Positions 1-6,986 of a DNA stretch of 12,866 nucleotides are shown one piece after another. The notes below the pieces were generated by a model. That model searched no databases. It was given only the letters and a program-made list of their open reading frames with translations, and was not told the origin of the DNA. Origin of the DNA: an uncultured Porphyromonadaceae bacterium (GTDB lineage Bacteria > Bacteroidota > Bacteroidia > Bacteroidales > Muribaculaceae); contig UROS01000057.1 of NCBI GenBank assembly GCA_900549445.1, positions 1-12,866 of the forward strand, given 5' to 3'. Position 1 is the stretch's first letter, and each line of letters starts with the position of its first letter. The position numbers and the translations under genes were made by a program.

Positions 1-1027
1 CGCTGTGGCCTGACCCGTAACGGGCGATGTGGGCGATTGCCTCGTCGAGCCCGGCTACGGTGCGGATTCCCATCTTATAGTCCATCCATTCGGTCGAGTA
101 GGTGGAATCGTCGGCTTCGCGGAGCAGTGAGTCAGGGTAGTTTCCGCGGAGAGCGGCGAGAGCCTCGTGGTCGGCGTGGATCTCCACGTTTTTCTCCGCC
201 AGCGGGGCGCAGAGAGCAGGGAGGTCGGCGAGGCGGCCGCGGTGGATGAGGAGAGTGTCGAGGGCATTGCATACGCTTACTCGCCGCGTTTTGGCGTTGC
301 AGATAATATCGCGTCCCATGGCCGCATCGCCGGTCTCGTCGAAATAAGTGCTGACTACTCCGGCACCGGTTTCGATAACGGGGATGCGGGCGTTGTCGCG
401 GACGAAATCAATCAGGCGCCGGCCACCGCGGGGAATGCACACGTCGATCAGTCCGACTGCGCCGAGCATTACGGCAGTAGCCTCGTGGGTTGAGGGGAGA
501 AGCGCGCAGCAGAGTTCGGGAAATCCTGCGGCGGTGAGCACACGGTGGATGAGCGCGACGGCGGCTTCGTTGGAGGCGGCGGCATCGGCTCCGCCTTTAA
601 GCACACAGGCGTTGCCCGAGCGGAAGCAGAGCGAGAAAACATCGAACGTCACGTTAGGACGCGCCTCGTAGATGACTCCTATGACTCCGAACGGCACTCT
701 CACGCGCTTGATCTCAAGACCGTTGGGCAGGGTGCGCTCTTCGATAATCTCTCCCACCGGTGAGGGGAGAGATGCCACATGGCGGATGTCGGACGCAATG
801 GCCGCAAGACGGTCGGGCGTGAGCTGAAGCCGGTCGTAAAGCGGGTTGGCAGAATCCATGCGGGCGAGATCGGAGGCGTTTGCATCGAGAAGTTCACGGT
901 GGGATGCGTCGACTTCGTCGGCGAGCCGGTTGAGCAGGGCGGCGCGCTGCGGGTCGGACAGCCCGGCGATGGTGCGTGATGCGCGGCGCACGGCTTCGAG
1001 TGTATGCAGAATATTGGTGTCGGTCAT
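1..1027 (-). CDS. proA: Glutamate-5-semialdehyde dehydrogenase (gamma-glutamyl phosphate reductase), 3' end outside window
   Basis: ProA carries out the second step of proline synthesis: NADPH-dependent reduction of gamma-glutamyl phosphate to glutamate-5-semialdehyde in the cytoplasm. I translated 342 codons from the ATG at 1027 to the window edge. Family landmarks are PFGVIGVIYEARPNVT (112-127), LKGGADA (143-149), the catalytic-cysteine stretch with C253 in SVCNALDTLLIH, the late motif EWMDYKMGIR (313-322) and AHIARYGSGHS at the edge. The family is usually about 415-420 residues, so roughly 75 C-terminal residues lie to the left of position 1. No stop or frameshift is seen. The gene follows proB with a 79-bp gap that contains its own -7 box, so it may be transcribed both with proB and alone. 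In Bacteroides, as I recall, an argF-like transcarbamylase lies next to proA; that would be outside the window and is only inference. Confidence 0.96.
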   Translation of the reverse strand, partial: MTDTNILHTLEAVRRASRTIAGLSDPQRAALLNRLADEVDASHRELLDANASDLARMDSANPLYDRLQLTPDRLAAIASDIRHVASLPSPVGEIIEERTLPNGLEIKRVRVPFGVIGVIYEARPNVTFDVFSLCFRSGNACVLKGGADAAASNEAAVALIHRVLTAAGFPELCCALLPSTHEATAVMLGAVGLIDVCIPRGGRRLIDFVRDNARIPVIETGAGVVSTYFDETGDAAMGRDIICNAKTRRVSVCNALDTLLIHRGRLADLPALCAPLAEKNVEIHADHEALAALRGNYPDSLLREADDSTYSTEWMDYKMGIRTVAGLDEAIAHIARYGSGHS

Positions 1028-1059
1028 TGTCGGTTACTGTTGAGATATGAATTCTTATG

Positions 1060-1067
1060 CAAAGGTA
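1060..1067 (-). promoter_or_regulatory. Bacteroidetes -7 box upstream of proA
   Basis: The minus strand reads TACCTTTG, an exact match to the TAnnTTTG -7 consensus of the Bacteroidetes primary sigma factor. It ends 32 bp before the proA ATG, giving an expected leader of about 25 nt. No clear -33 TTG is seen at the usual 19-21 bp spacing, so this rests on the -7 box and its position. Confidence 0.55.
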
Positions 1068-1106
1068 ATACAGGAATAAGTAAAAGACATTGCGAAAATG
1101 TCGTTT

Positions 1107-2174
1107 TTATTGCTCGATGAACAGATAATCGTAGTGAACCACCGGTTTTCCGCCCCGTTTGCCTATAAGCGAGCGGGTCTCGCCGCTGCCGAGCGAGGCA
1201 CGGCCTACGCCGATAGCGGTGCCGTCGGCGCTTGCGAGGGTTATGATGTCGCCTTCCTCCCATTCGCCTTCCGCGTCTGTTATGCCTACGGGTAGCAGGC
1301 TTACGGCGCGGTCGCTGCGCAGAATGCGCGCGGCATCATCGTTGACCCTGACGATACCTTTGGCGAAACTCTCGCTGTGGGCTATCCAGCGTTTGACGTT
1401 GCTTACGGAGGTGCTCGGGAGGAAAACTGTATGCGGGGTCTGCTCCGGGTGCAGAATTAGATCTGTCAGTACGCCGGGACGGTCGCCGCGGGCAATGCAT
1501 ACGGTTATTCCCTCGTCGGAGAGTTTGCGGGCTATTCCGCATTTGGTTCCCATGCCGCCGCGGCCGAAGCCGCTTTTCGACGCCACTACGTTGCCGCTGA
1601 CGTCGGAACCGGGGCGCACCTCCCGGATAAGCTCGGAGGAGGGGTCGGCGGGGTCGCCGGTGAAGATGCCGTCGACGTTGGAGAGAATCACGAGCATGTC
1701 GGCGTCCATCATCGATGCTATGAGTCCGGATAGTTCGTCGTTGTCGGTGAACATAAGCTCTGTGAGGCTCGCGGTGTCGTTTTCATTCACAATCGGGAGC
1801 ACGCCGTTTGAAAGCATTGTTTCCATACAGGCGCGCTGGTTGAGATAGAGAGTACGCGATGCGAAATTCTCCTTTTGCGTGAGAACCTGTCCGACTGTTA
1901 TGCCGTATTGCCCGAAAAGCTGGTTGTAGAGGTTGATGAGCCGGATCTGCCCGATTGAGGAGAAGAGCTGGCGCTGCTCCACGGCATCGAGCTGGCGCGA
2001 AGTGCGGAGGGCGCCTCTGCCGCAGGCCACCGCACCGCTTGAAACAAGGATGACCTGATGGCCCATTTCTATAAGAGACGCCATCTGGTCGATCAGAGCC
2101 GACATATTGGTGACGTTCGGCTTTCCGTCGGGGCGGGTGAGGACGTTGCTTCCTACCTTTACTACTATACGCAT
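1107..2174 (-). CDS. proB: Glutamate 5-kinase with C-terminal PUA domain
   Basis: ProB phosphorylates glutamate with ATP to gamma-glutamyl phosphate, the first and usually proline-inhibited step of proline synthesis. The protein has 355 residues, close to the 360-370 usual for the two-domain form. The amino-acid-kinase domain (about 1-250) shows VKVGSN (5-10), SSGAVACG (45-52), NENDT (130-134), FTDND (142-146), LSNVDG (164-169) and GFGRGGMGTK (202-211). A PUA domain follows (about 265-350), with VGRASLGSGE near its end. The ATG at 2174 gives the normal N-terminus MRIVVKVGS, so no other start is needed. It precedes proA on the same strand, the classic proBA order. A -7 box lies 22 bp upstream. 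The gene starts 66 bp after the stop of the peptidase-like gene, with no convincing terminator between, so some read-through is possible. Confidence 0.96.
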   Translation of the reverse strand: MRIVVKVGSNVLTRPDGKPNVTNMSALIDQMASLIEMGHQVILVSSGAVACGRGALRTSRQLDAVEQRQLFSSIGQIRLINLYNQLFGQYGITVGQVLTQKENFASRTLYLNQRACMETMLSNGVLPIVNENDTASLTELMFTDNDELSGLIASMMDADMLVILSNVDGIFTGDPADPSSELIREVRPGSDVSGNVVASKSGFGRGGMGTKCGIARKLSDEGITVCIARGDRPGVLTDLILHPEQTPHTVFLPSTSVSNVKRWIAHSESFAKGIVRVNDDAARILRSDRAVSLLPVGITDAEGEWEEGDIITLASADGTAIGVGRASLGSGETRSLIGKRGGKPVVHYDYLFIEQ

Positions 2175-2196
2175 ATTGTTTTTTCGGTTTATCGGA

Positions 2197-2204
2197 CAAA
2201 GTTA
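2197..2204 (-). promoter_or_regulatory. Bacteroidetes -7 box upstream of proB
   Basis: The minus strand reads TAACTTTG, fitting TAnnTTTG, 22 bp before the proB ATG. A TTG at 2223-2221 is a possible -33 element, but its 16-bp spacing is shorter than the usual 19-21 bp. The box lies between the stop of the upstream S41-type gene and proB, giving proB a likely promoter of its own. Confidence 0.5.
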
Positions 2205-2240
2205 CGAAAAATCGGGGAAACAACAGCGCCTGTGGGACGG

Positions 2241-3878
2241 TTACTTGCGGCGGTTTTTCCCGACGAGTTTCATGGCGGCGTCCAAGGCATCGGCGGCCGG
2301 AACCGGGATATCGGGGAGAGTCCCGTGTATATTGTTCTCGTCGGCATGGAATTGCCAGAAACGTTTGTAGGAAACCGAGCACGACAGTTTCGAGACCGGA
2401 AGCCGGAAGTAGAGTATGTCGCCGAAGCTGACGTTCATACCGCCGGTTTCTTCGCCCACAGTCTTTCCCGCCCCGGTCTCTTTGAACGCCCATGCAAACG
2501 ACCCGGCGGAGGAAAAGGTTTTGTTGGAGGTAAGAAGATAGACCTTCCCGTGATAGTGACCTTCCTGCGGGGTAAGAGGTATGATATATTCCGAAGGATC
2601 GGATTCTTCAAAAGTGAATCCTCCGGCAGGGATATCGGCGCCCATCAGCCGTGCGGTTGCAGGCGTAACTTTTACAAGTGCTTTCTCCATCTGGACAAAC
2701 GGTACAGGGGAGAGATAACGTAGCAGAACATCTCCGACTGCACTATTGCCTCCGCCGTTTTCGCGTAGGTCGATAATTAGATTGCCGATGTGCTTTTCGC
2801 GTAAGACAGAAAACATCGAGTCGGCAAAATGCTTCATGCGCCCTACATCCTGAAAAGACCTGAAATCCATTATGGCGACATTTTTGACGCTGTCGACGCT
2901 GAAGGAATATATTTCGTGGTTCTGCACTGTATTCTCTTTCGGCATACGGGACAGTATTTCGTCGAAAGTCATGGAGGGGAATGTATGGCGCACAGGTTTT
3001 TTGTTGCCGGGGGGGAGATATTCGACCGTGTAGCTGTCGGCCGGATACATAGTCTGCAGCAACGCCGGGAAAGTATAGCTGACCATTGCCAGCCGGAAGT
3101 GCCGTTTTTCACCACTGACAAGCGGCAGCATTGAATCGATCATTTCAGCGGCAGAAACGCCGTTGATACTTAAAATGCGGGCGTCGCGCGGAATTATGGA
3201 GTCGACCGACATGCGGCAGTTCATGGTTCCGTTGCTCAGAATGTTGACTGAGACCGGAAAGCGCTTTGTGTCGCGGGTGAAAACCGTGTTGAAAGGGAAC
3301 ACTAACGAGGTGTGGCCGTCACTTATCATAGAAACGAGAGGGGCGACGCGGAGATATAGTCCGACCGGACTTACAGAATCGGGCAGAGATGCCTTAGCTT
3401 TATTGACGGCGCGGAAGAAGGGCTCTTGTCCGCAGACAGAGAAAATGTCGGGATGAACCTGGTTGAGAGTGTAGACAAGAGCGTCGATGTCAAAGGCTGC
3501 CTGCTCACGGGTCAGCTTGCCCGAGGCGGGAAGTCTCAGCAATTCGGGGTTGGGATTTTCAAACGGACAGACCGGGAATCGGGTCAGGCGGACACGGGCC
3601 GTGTCGCCACGGGCGGTGAGCATGTCGATATGAAAATTTTCCCATTCGTCAAGAGTGACGGCGAGGGTATCGGTATCTGAGGCGAAAAATACTTCGCGGG
3701 CAGTAGTTTCGAGAATGTCGGGATTCAAGTCGGGTGAGACTTCCCATCCTCCCGGAACCGGTTTTCCGTTGAGCCGGAGCTCGATATTGTCAGTACCTGT
3801 CCGGAATGTCGTATCGCGGGCAGAAAGAACGGCTATGACTGATAACAGAAATGTCAGGTATATGATAGGTCTTTTCAT
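2241..3878 (-). CDS. Secreted S41-family peptidase-like protein
   Basis: This is a 545-residue exported protein with a C-terminal tail-specific-protease fold. The N-terminus MKRPIIYLTFLLSVIAVLSA is a clear signal peptide. Residues about 225-260 look PDZ-like (ARILSINGVSA). The peptidase core covers about 330-535 and has DLRENGGGN (370-378), the nucleophile region TFSSAGS (454-460, S457 the likely serine) and VGEETGG (474-480). The lysine expected in Ctp-type enzymes is absent: M481 follows GEETGG. A DGHT motif (H189) and E514, which lies 57 residues after S457, instead resemble the Ser-His-Glu arrangement of tricorn-type S41 enzymes. I infer a periplasmic or surface protease acting on peptides; substrate and activity are unknown. 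It has its own -7 box and starts after the transporter's terminator, so it is a separate unit. The ATG at 3878 is supported by the signal peptide starting there. Confidence 0.85.
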   Translation of the reverse strand: MKRPIIYLTFLLSVIAVLSARDTTFRTGTDNIELRLNGKPVPGGWEVSPDLNPDILETTAREVFFASDTDTLAVTLDEWENFHIDMLTARGDTARVRLTRFPVCPFENPNPELLRLPASGKLTREQAAFDIDALVYTLNQVHPDIFSVCGQEPFFRAVNKAKASLPDSVSPVGLYLRVAPLVSMISDGHTSLVFPFNTVFTRDTKRFPVSVNILSNGTMNCRMSVDSIIPRDARILSINGVSAAEMIDSMLPLVSGEKRHFRLAMVSYTFPALLQTMYPADSYTVEYLPPGNKKPVRHTFPSMTFDEILSRMPKENTVQNHEIYSFSVDSVKNVAIMDFRSFQDVGRMKHFADSMFSVLREKHIGNLIIDLRENGGGNSAVGDVLLRYLSPVPFVQMEKALVKVTPATARLMGADIPAGGFTFEESDPSEYIIPLTPQEGHYHGKVYLLTSNKTFSSAGSFAWAFKETGAGKTVGEETGGMNVSFGDILYFRLPVSKLSCSVSYKRFWQFHADENNIHGTLPDIPVPAADALDAAMKLVGKNRRK

Positions 3879-3897
3879 AATAAAGCTTTTTCAGAGG

Positions 3898-3905
3898 CAA
3901 AGGTA
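3898..3905 (-). promoter_or_regulatory. Bacteroidetes -7 box upstream of the S41 peptidase-like gene
   Basis: The minus strand reads TACCTTTG, identical to the boxes before proA and the transporter, 19 bp before the ATG at 3878. No TTG is found at the ideal -33 distance. A 15-bp inverted repeat at 3930-3944 lies just upstream. Confidence 0.55.
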
Positions 3906-3929
3906 AGGAATTTATAGAAACGTCAGCGT

Positions 3930-3944
3930 ATTAAGGCCATTAAT
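3930..3944. repeat. Small inverted repeat, possible operator
   Basis: ATTAA and TTAAT arms flank GGCCA, giving a 15-bp dyad between the transporter terminator and the S41 gene promoter, about 25 bp upstream of the -7 box. The position would suit a regulator of the S41 gene, but the arms are short and AT-rich, so chance is a fair explanation. Confidence 0.25.
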
Positions 3945-3950
3945 GACTTT

Positions 3951-3984
3951 AAAGAAAAAGTCGGAGTGAAGGGGCTTCACTCCG
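3951..3984 (-). terminator. Intrinsic terminator of the AspT/YidE-type transporter gene
   Basis: A perfect 10-bp stem (3962-3971 paired with 3975-3984, arms CGGAGTGAAG and CTTCACTCCG on the plus strand) has a 3-nt loop. On the minus strand it is followed by a T-rich run (CTTTTTCTTT, 3960-3951). It starts 21 bp after the transporter stop codon, which separates that gene from the S41 gene downstream. Confidence 0.88.
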
Positions 3985-4004
3985 GCTGCTGTGGATAAGA
4001 AATC

Positions 4005-5654
4005 TTACATAAAGCAAAGTATCAGTGCCTGGGCGGCTACCACGCGAAGGAACATTGTGAGCGGGTAGACGGTTGAGTAGGCAACGGCAGGGGCGTCGGA
4101 ACCTGTTGAGTTTCCGGCGTAGGCAAGTGCCGGCGGATCAGTGCAGGCACCGGAAATAAGACCCATGATTGAGAGAAGGTTTATCTTGTAGACACCGCGG
4201 GCAATGCAACCTACAATTAGGAGGGGTAGGAGGGTAATCATGAATCCCCAGATAACCCACCACATACCGGTAGTGTTGAATACCGTGGCTGCGAAATCTT
4301 TTCCGGACGAGATGCCGACCGACGCGAGGAAGAGGGTGATTCCGAGCTCGCGCATGAGCAGCGAGGCGGAGGTGGAGGTGTAAGTGACGAGCTTGAACTT
4401 GTAGCCGAAGCGGCTGAGCAGGATGGCCACAACGAGGGGGCCGCCGGCGAGGCCGAGCTTCATGCCGAAACCTACGTTGATGGAGCCAACGATGATACCG
4501 AACATGATGCCGATGAAGATGGTGATGAGGTTCGGATTGTTGAGTCGCTTCATTGAGTTGCCGAGTCGGGTGGCGAGACGCTCGATGTCGTTGAGGTCGC
4601 CGACCACTGTAAGGCGGTCGCCAATCTGCAGTCGCAGACCGGGAGCGGCGAGAAGGTCGACGCCGGCACGGTTGACGCGGGTGCAGTTGAGGCTGTAGGC
4701 GGTGTGGAGACGGAGGTCGCCGAGGGCGATGCCGTTGTATTTGCTCTGAGTGACGACGATGCGGCGGGAGTAAACGGCGCTCTGCACTTCTTCCCAGTCC
4801 ATCTGGATTTCTTTACCGACAACAGACTGGAAGCGGGTTTCGTCGGCCGGGGCGAGAACCACGTAGATTTTATCGCCGACGTGGAGAACGGTTTTCGAAG
4901 TAGGGATCGTAACCTTACCGTCGGGGCCCATGTGGCGCGAAACAACGAAATCGCAGTCGAGAATCTGGTGGAGTTCGTGGAGCGACTTGCCGTCGATAAG
5001 GTGGTTGTTGACCTCGAAGGAAAGGATGAGCGGTTTCTGCTGCTCCTCTTCCTGACGGGATTCGATTTCGGCAATTTCCTTGTCGAGATTAATCCGGAAG
5101 ATGGCTTTCAGGACAAACATGGAGAGGATGATGCCGATAACACCGAGGGGATATGCGGCTGCGTAGCCCATGGCCATGATGTTGACGGCCTCGGGAGTGC
5201 CGGCCGTCTGCTGAGCGGCGGCGAGACCGGGGGTGTTGGTCACGGCGCCCGACATCACGCCGACGAGCGCTTCGATGGTTGTGTTGCCGTCGATGTAGAA
5301 GATGGCGAGAGTTATTGCGACGTTGAGGAGGACAATCAGAACAGCGAGGCCATTAAGCAGCACACCACCCTGCTTGAAGGAGGAGAAGAACGCCGGGCCG
5401 ACCTGAATACCGATTGAGAAGATAAAGAGAATAAGGCCGAACTCGCGCACGAATTTAAGTACTTCGGGGTTGACGATGTAGCCGAAATGCCCCATGATGA
5501 TACCGACGAAAAGTACGAAAGTCACACCGAGAGAAATCCCCCCGATTTTGATTTTACCGAGGAACACTCCGGCGGCTATCACGAATGAGTAGAGCACGAG
5601 TGTGCTCGCCAGTTCCGTATGGCCGGGTCCTATAAGGTTAATAAGCCATTCCAT
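4005..5654 (-). CDS. AspT/YidE-type antiporter with two TrkA-C (RCK_C) domains
   Basis: This is an inner-membrane transporter of 549 residues of the aspartate:alanine exchanger superfamily (AspT, YidE, YbjL). It is an internal duplication. The first membrane half (about 10-190) has REFGLILFIFSIGIQVG (70-86) and GAVTNTPGLAAAQQ (136-149). Two cytoplasmic TrkA-C domains follow (about 208-290 and 292-372). The second membrane half (about 375-549) has RELGITLFLASVGISSG (435-451) and GACTDPPALAYAG (502-514). The paired G-A-x-T-(N/D)-x-P motifs are the family hallmark. I chose the ATG at 5654 because it gives the usual MEWL-type start. The frame is open back to a TTG at 5756, but that lies upstream of the promoter. 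The leader is about 70 nt. Substrate is unknown; AspT itself exchanges aspartate and alanine. It is divergent from ilvE, which hints at an amino or organic acid, but that is inference. Confidence 0.92.
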   Translation of the reverse strand: MEWLINLIGPGHTELASTLVLYSFVIAAGVFLGKIKIGGISLGVTFVLFVGIIMGHFGYIVNPEVLKFVREFGLILFIFSIGIQVGPAFFSSFKQGGVLLNGLAVLIVLLNVAITLAIFYIDGNTTIEALVGVMSGAVTNTPGLAAAQQTAGTPEAVNIMAMGYAAAYPLGVIGIILSMFVLKAIFRINLDKEIAEIESRQEEEQQKPLILSFEVNNHLIDGKSLHELHQILDCDFVVSRHMGPDGKVTIPTSKTVLHVGDKIYVVLAPADETRFQSVVGKEIQMDWEEVQSAVYSRRIVVTQSKYNGIALGDLRLHTAYSLNCTRVNRAGVDLLAAPGLRLQIGDRLTVVGDLNDIERLATRLGNSMKRLNNPNLITIFIGIMFGIIVGSINVGFGMKLGLAGGPLVVAILLSRFGYKFKLVTYTSTSASLLMRELGITLFLASVGISSGKDFAATVFNTTGMWWVIWGFMITLLPLLIVGCIARGVYKINLLSIMGLISGACTDPPALAYAGNSTGSDAPAVAYSTVYPLTMFLRVVAAQALILCFM

Positions 5655-5714
5655 TAGGTAGTTGATAAATATATTAAGTTGAATATCAGTTGGAAACTCC
5701 GTTGGAAGAATTGT

Positions 5715-5732
5715 ACTCTCGATTTTGAGAGT
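5715..5732. promoter_or_regulatory. Inverted repeat at the transporter transcription start, possible operator or 5' hairpin
   Basis: ACTCTC (5715-5720) and GAGAGT (5727-5732) are perfect 6-bp arms around a 6-bp centre. On the minus strand the dyad begins 1 bp after the -7 box at 5741-5734, so it should cover the start of transcription. It could be a repressor operator or a hairpin at the 5' end of the mRNA. There is no direct evidence for a regulator in this window. Confidence 0.4.
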
Positions 5733-5733
5733 G

Positions 5734-5741
5734 CAAAGGTA
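5734..5741 (-). promoter_or_regulatory. Bacteroidetes -7 box of the AspT/YidE-type transporter gene
   Basis: TACCTTTG on the minus strand fits TAnnTTTG. It places the transcript start near 5727 and rules out the TTG at 5756 as the translation start, supporting the ATG at 5654. The upstream -33 region is AT-rich (long A tract) without a well-spaced TTG. Confidence 0.55.
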
Positions 5742-5791
5742 CGATTTTTTTTGCAATGTTTTTTAATTAGAAATGAATTTTTCAGCATGGG

Positions 5792-5836
5792 AACTGATTT
5801 AGCTGAATTCGCTGAGATAGCTGAGACAGCTGACGT
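5792..5836. repeat. Five degenerate 9-bp tandem repeats in the divergent control region
   Basis: Five head-to-tail 9-bp units (5792-5800, 5801-5809, 5810-5818, 5819-5827, 5828-5836) share the core CTGA at a fixed place. The consensus is AGCTGAGAT; the first unit is the most diverged. They sit between the transporter promoter and the ilvE promoter, about 70 bp from the latter. Near-helical spacing (9 bp) could suit a cooperative DNA-binding protein, or this may be a decayed microsatellite-like tract. The surrounding 5757-5904 holds no other recognisable element apart from a short CGGTA duplication at 5857-5868. Confidence 0.6.
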
Positions 5837-5904
5837 ACAGAACCGTGCAGTCGGCGCGGTACGGTACGATTTGCTATAATAATTCGCTTTTGAATGAGAA
5901 ATAG

Positions 5905-5935
5905 TTGAAGTTATTAATTATAATTGCTACTTTTG
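5905..5935 (+). promoter_or_regulatory. Bacteroidetes -33/-7 promoter of ilvE
   Basis: A -33 TTG (5905-5907) and a -7 TACTTTTG (5928-5935) are separated by 20 bp, the preferred spacing. This is the best complete promoter in the window. Transcription should start near 5942, leaving a leader of about 20 nt before the ilvE ATG. Confidence 0.7.
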
Positions 5936-5963
5936 CAAAGAGAAACAACAAATCTATACTGAT

Positions 5964-6986
5964 ATGGATAAGGAAATGGACTGGAGCAGCCTCGGTTTCG
6001 GCTATGTTCCAACAGATTACAATGTGAGATGCTATTACCGCGACGGTAAGTGGGGTGAGATAGAAGTGTCGACATCCCCCACGATCGAGATGCACATAGC
6101 CGCAAGCAGTCTGCACTACGGCCAGGAGATATTCGAAGGTCTTAAGGCTTTCCGCGGCAAGGATGGTAGAATCCGCATATTCCGGCTCGACGAAAACGCG
6201 CGCCGCATAGCCGACTCGGCAAAGGGTCTGATGATGGCTCCGATTCCGGAGGAGCTTTTCAGAGAGATGGTTCTGAAGGTAGTAAAACTCAACGAGCGCT
6301 TTGTCCCGCCTTATGGCAGCGGCGCCTCGCTCTATATCCGTCCGCTCGAACTGGGCACGACGGCCCAGATAGGTGTCAAACCGGCCAAGGAATATGTGTT
6401 CCTGATTCTTGTGAGTCCTGTCGGCGCATATTTCAAGACTGGTTTCAAGCCGAGCAACATCTGCATAATGCGCGAGTATGACCGAGTGGCTCCTCGCGGA
6501 ACCGGACGCTGGAAGTGCGGCGGCAACTATGCGGCGAGCCTTACGGCGGGCGAGCACGCCCACGAGCTCGGATATTCGGCCGTGTTATATCTCGACCCCC
6601 GCGAGAAAAAGTATCTCGACGAGTGCGGCCCGGCCAACTTCTATGCAATAAAGGGCAGCAAGTACATCACTCCTGCCTCGGATTCCATACTGCCCTCCAT
6701 CACCAACAAGAGCCTTATGCAGCTCGCCCGCGACATGGGTCTGGAAGTTGAGCAGCGCCATATCACAGTCGACGAGCTCGAGACAGTCGACGAGGCGGGT
6801 GCTTGCGGCACCGCCGCGGTGGCTTCGCCGGTCGGGGAAATTGACGACCTCGACACCGGCAAGAAGTACGTGATAGCAAAGGACGGCCAGCCCGGCCCCG
6901 TCACCACGGCTCTCTACAACCGTCTGCGCGCCATTCAGAACGGCGACGAGGCTGATCCCTACGGATGGGTTACCATTGTAGAATGA
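5964..6986 (+). CDS. ilvE: Branched-chain amino acid aminotransferase
   Basis: IlvE is a class IV PLP enzyme that interconverts leucine, isoleucine and valine with their 2-oxo acids, using glutamate/2-oxoglutarate, in the cytoplasm. The 340-residue protein fits the eukaryote-like (BCAT) branch. It has HYGQEIFEGLKAFRG (51-65), YIRPLELGT (124-132), the PLP-lysine region GRWKCGGNYAASL (181-193, K184 the Schiff-base lysine), YLDECGPANFYAIKG (217-231) and DELETVDEAGACGTAAVASPVG (270-291), whose GTAA element contacts cofactor phosphate in the family. I take the ATG at 5964. A second ATG at 5976 is preceded by AAGGA and would remove only four residues, so the exact start is open. It has its own promoter and overlaps the HD gene by 4 nt (ATGA), so the two are very probably cotranscribed and translationally coupled. 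Confidence 0.95.
   Translation: MDKEMDWSSLGFGYVPTDYNVRCYYRDGKWGEIEVSTSPTIEMHIAASSLHYGQEIFEGLKAFRGKDGRIRIFRLDENARRIADSAKGLMMAPIPEELFREMVLKVVKLNERFVPPYGSGASLYIRPLELGTTAQIGVKPAKEYVFLILVSPVGAYFKTGFKPSNICIMREYDRVAPRGTGRWKCGGNYAASLTAGEHAHELGYSAVLYLDPREKKYLDECGPANFYAIKGSKYITPASDSILPSITNKSLMQLARDMGLEVEQRHITVDELETVDEAGACGTAAVASPVGEIDDLDTGKKYVIAKDGQPGPVTTALYNRLRAIQNGDEADPYGWVTIVE

Noticed and set aside
1159..1848. Long plus-strand open frame opposite proB
   Set aside because: It is antisense to a full set of proB motifs, has Ser/Pro/Arg-rich low-complexity content and no promoter.
2205..2240. Possible terminator between the S41 gene and proB
   Set aside because: Only a 4-bp stem (ACAG/CTGT) with no solid T run could be drawn, too weak to call.
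4550..5074. Serine/arginine-rich minus-strand open frame within the transporter gene
   Set aside because: It is a shifted-frame shadow: composition follows GC-rich codons of the real gene and no domain is visible.
5655..5756. N-terminal extension of the transporter to a TTG start at 5756
   Set aside because: The TTG lies upstream of the -7 box at 5741-5734, so it would not be in the mRNA. The extension is hydrophilic and unlike the family's MEWL-type start.
5679..5879. Plus-strand open frame, including a possible 30-residue peptide from an ATG at 5787
   Set aside because: It crosses the transporter promoter and the 9-bp repeats, its Ala-Glu pattern comes from those repeats, and it ends before the ilvE promoter, so it cannot be an ilvE leader peptide. 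It lacks a promoter of its own.
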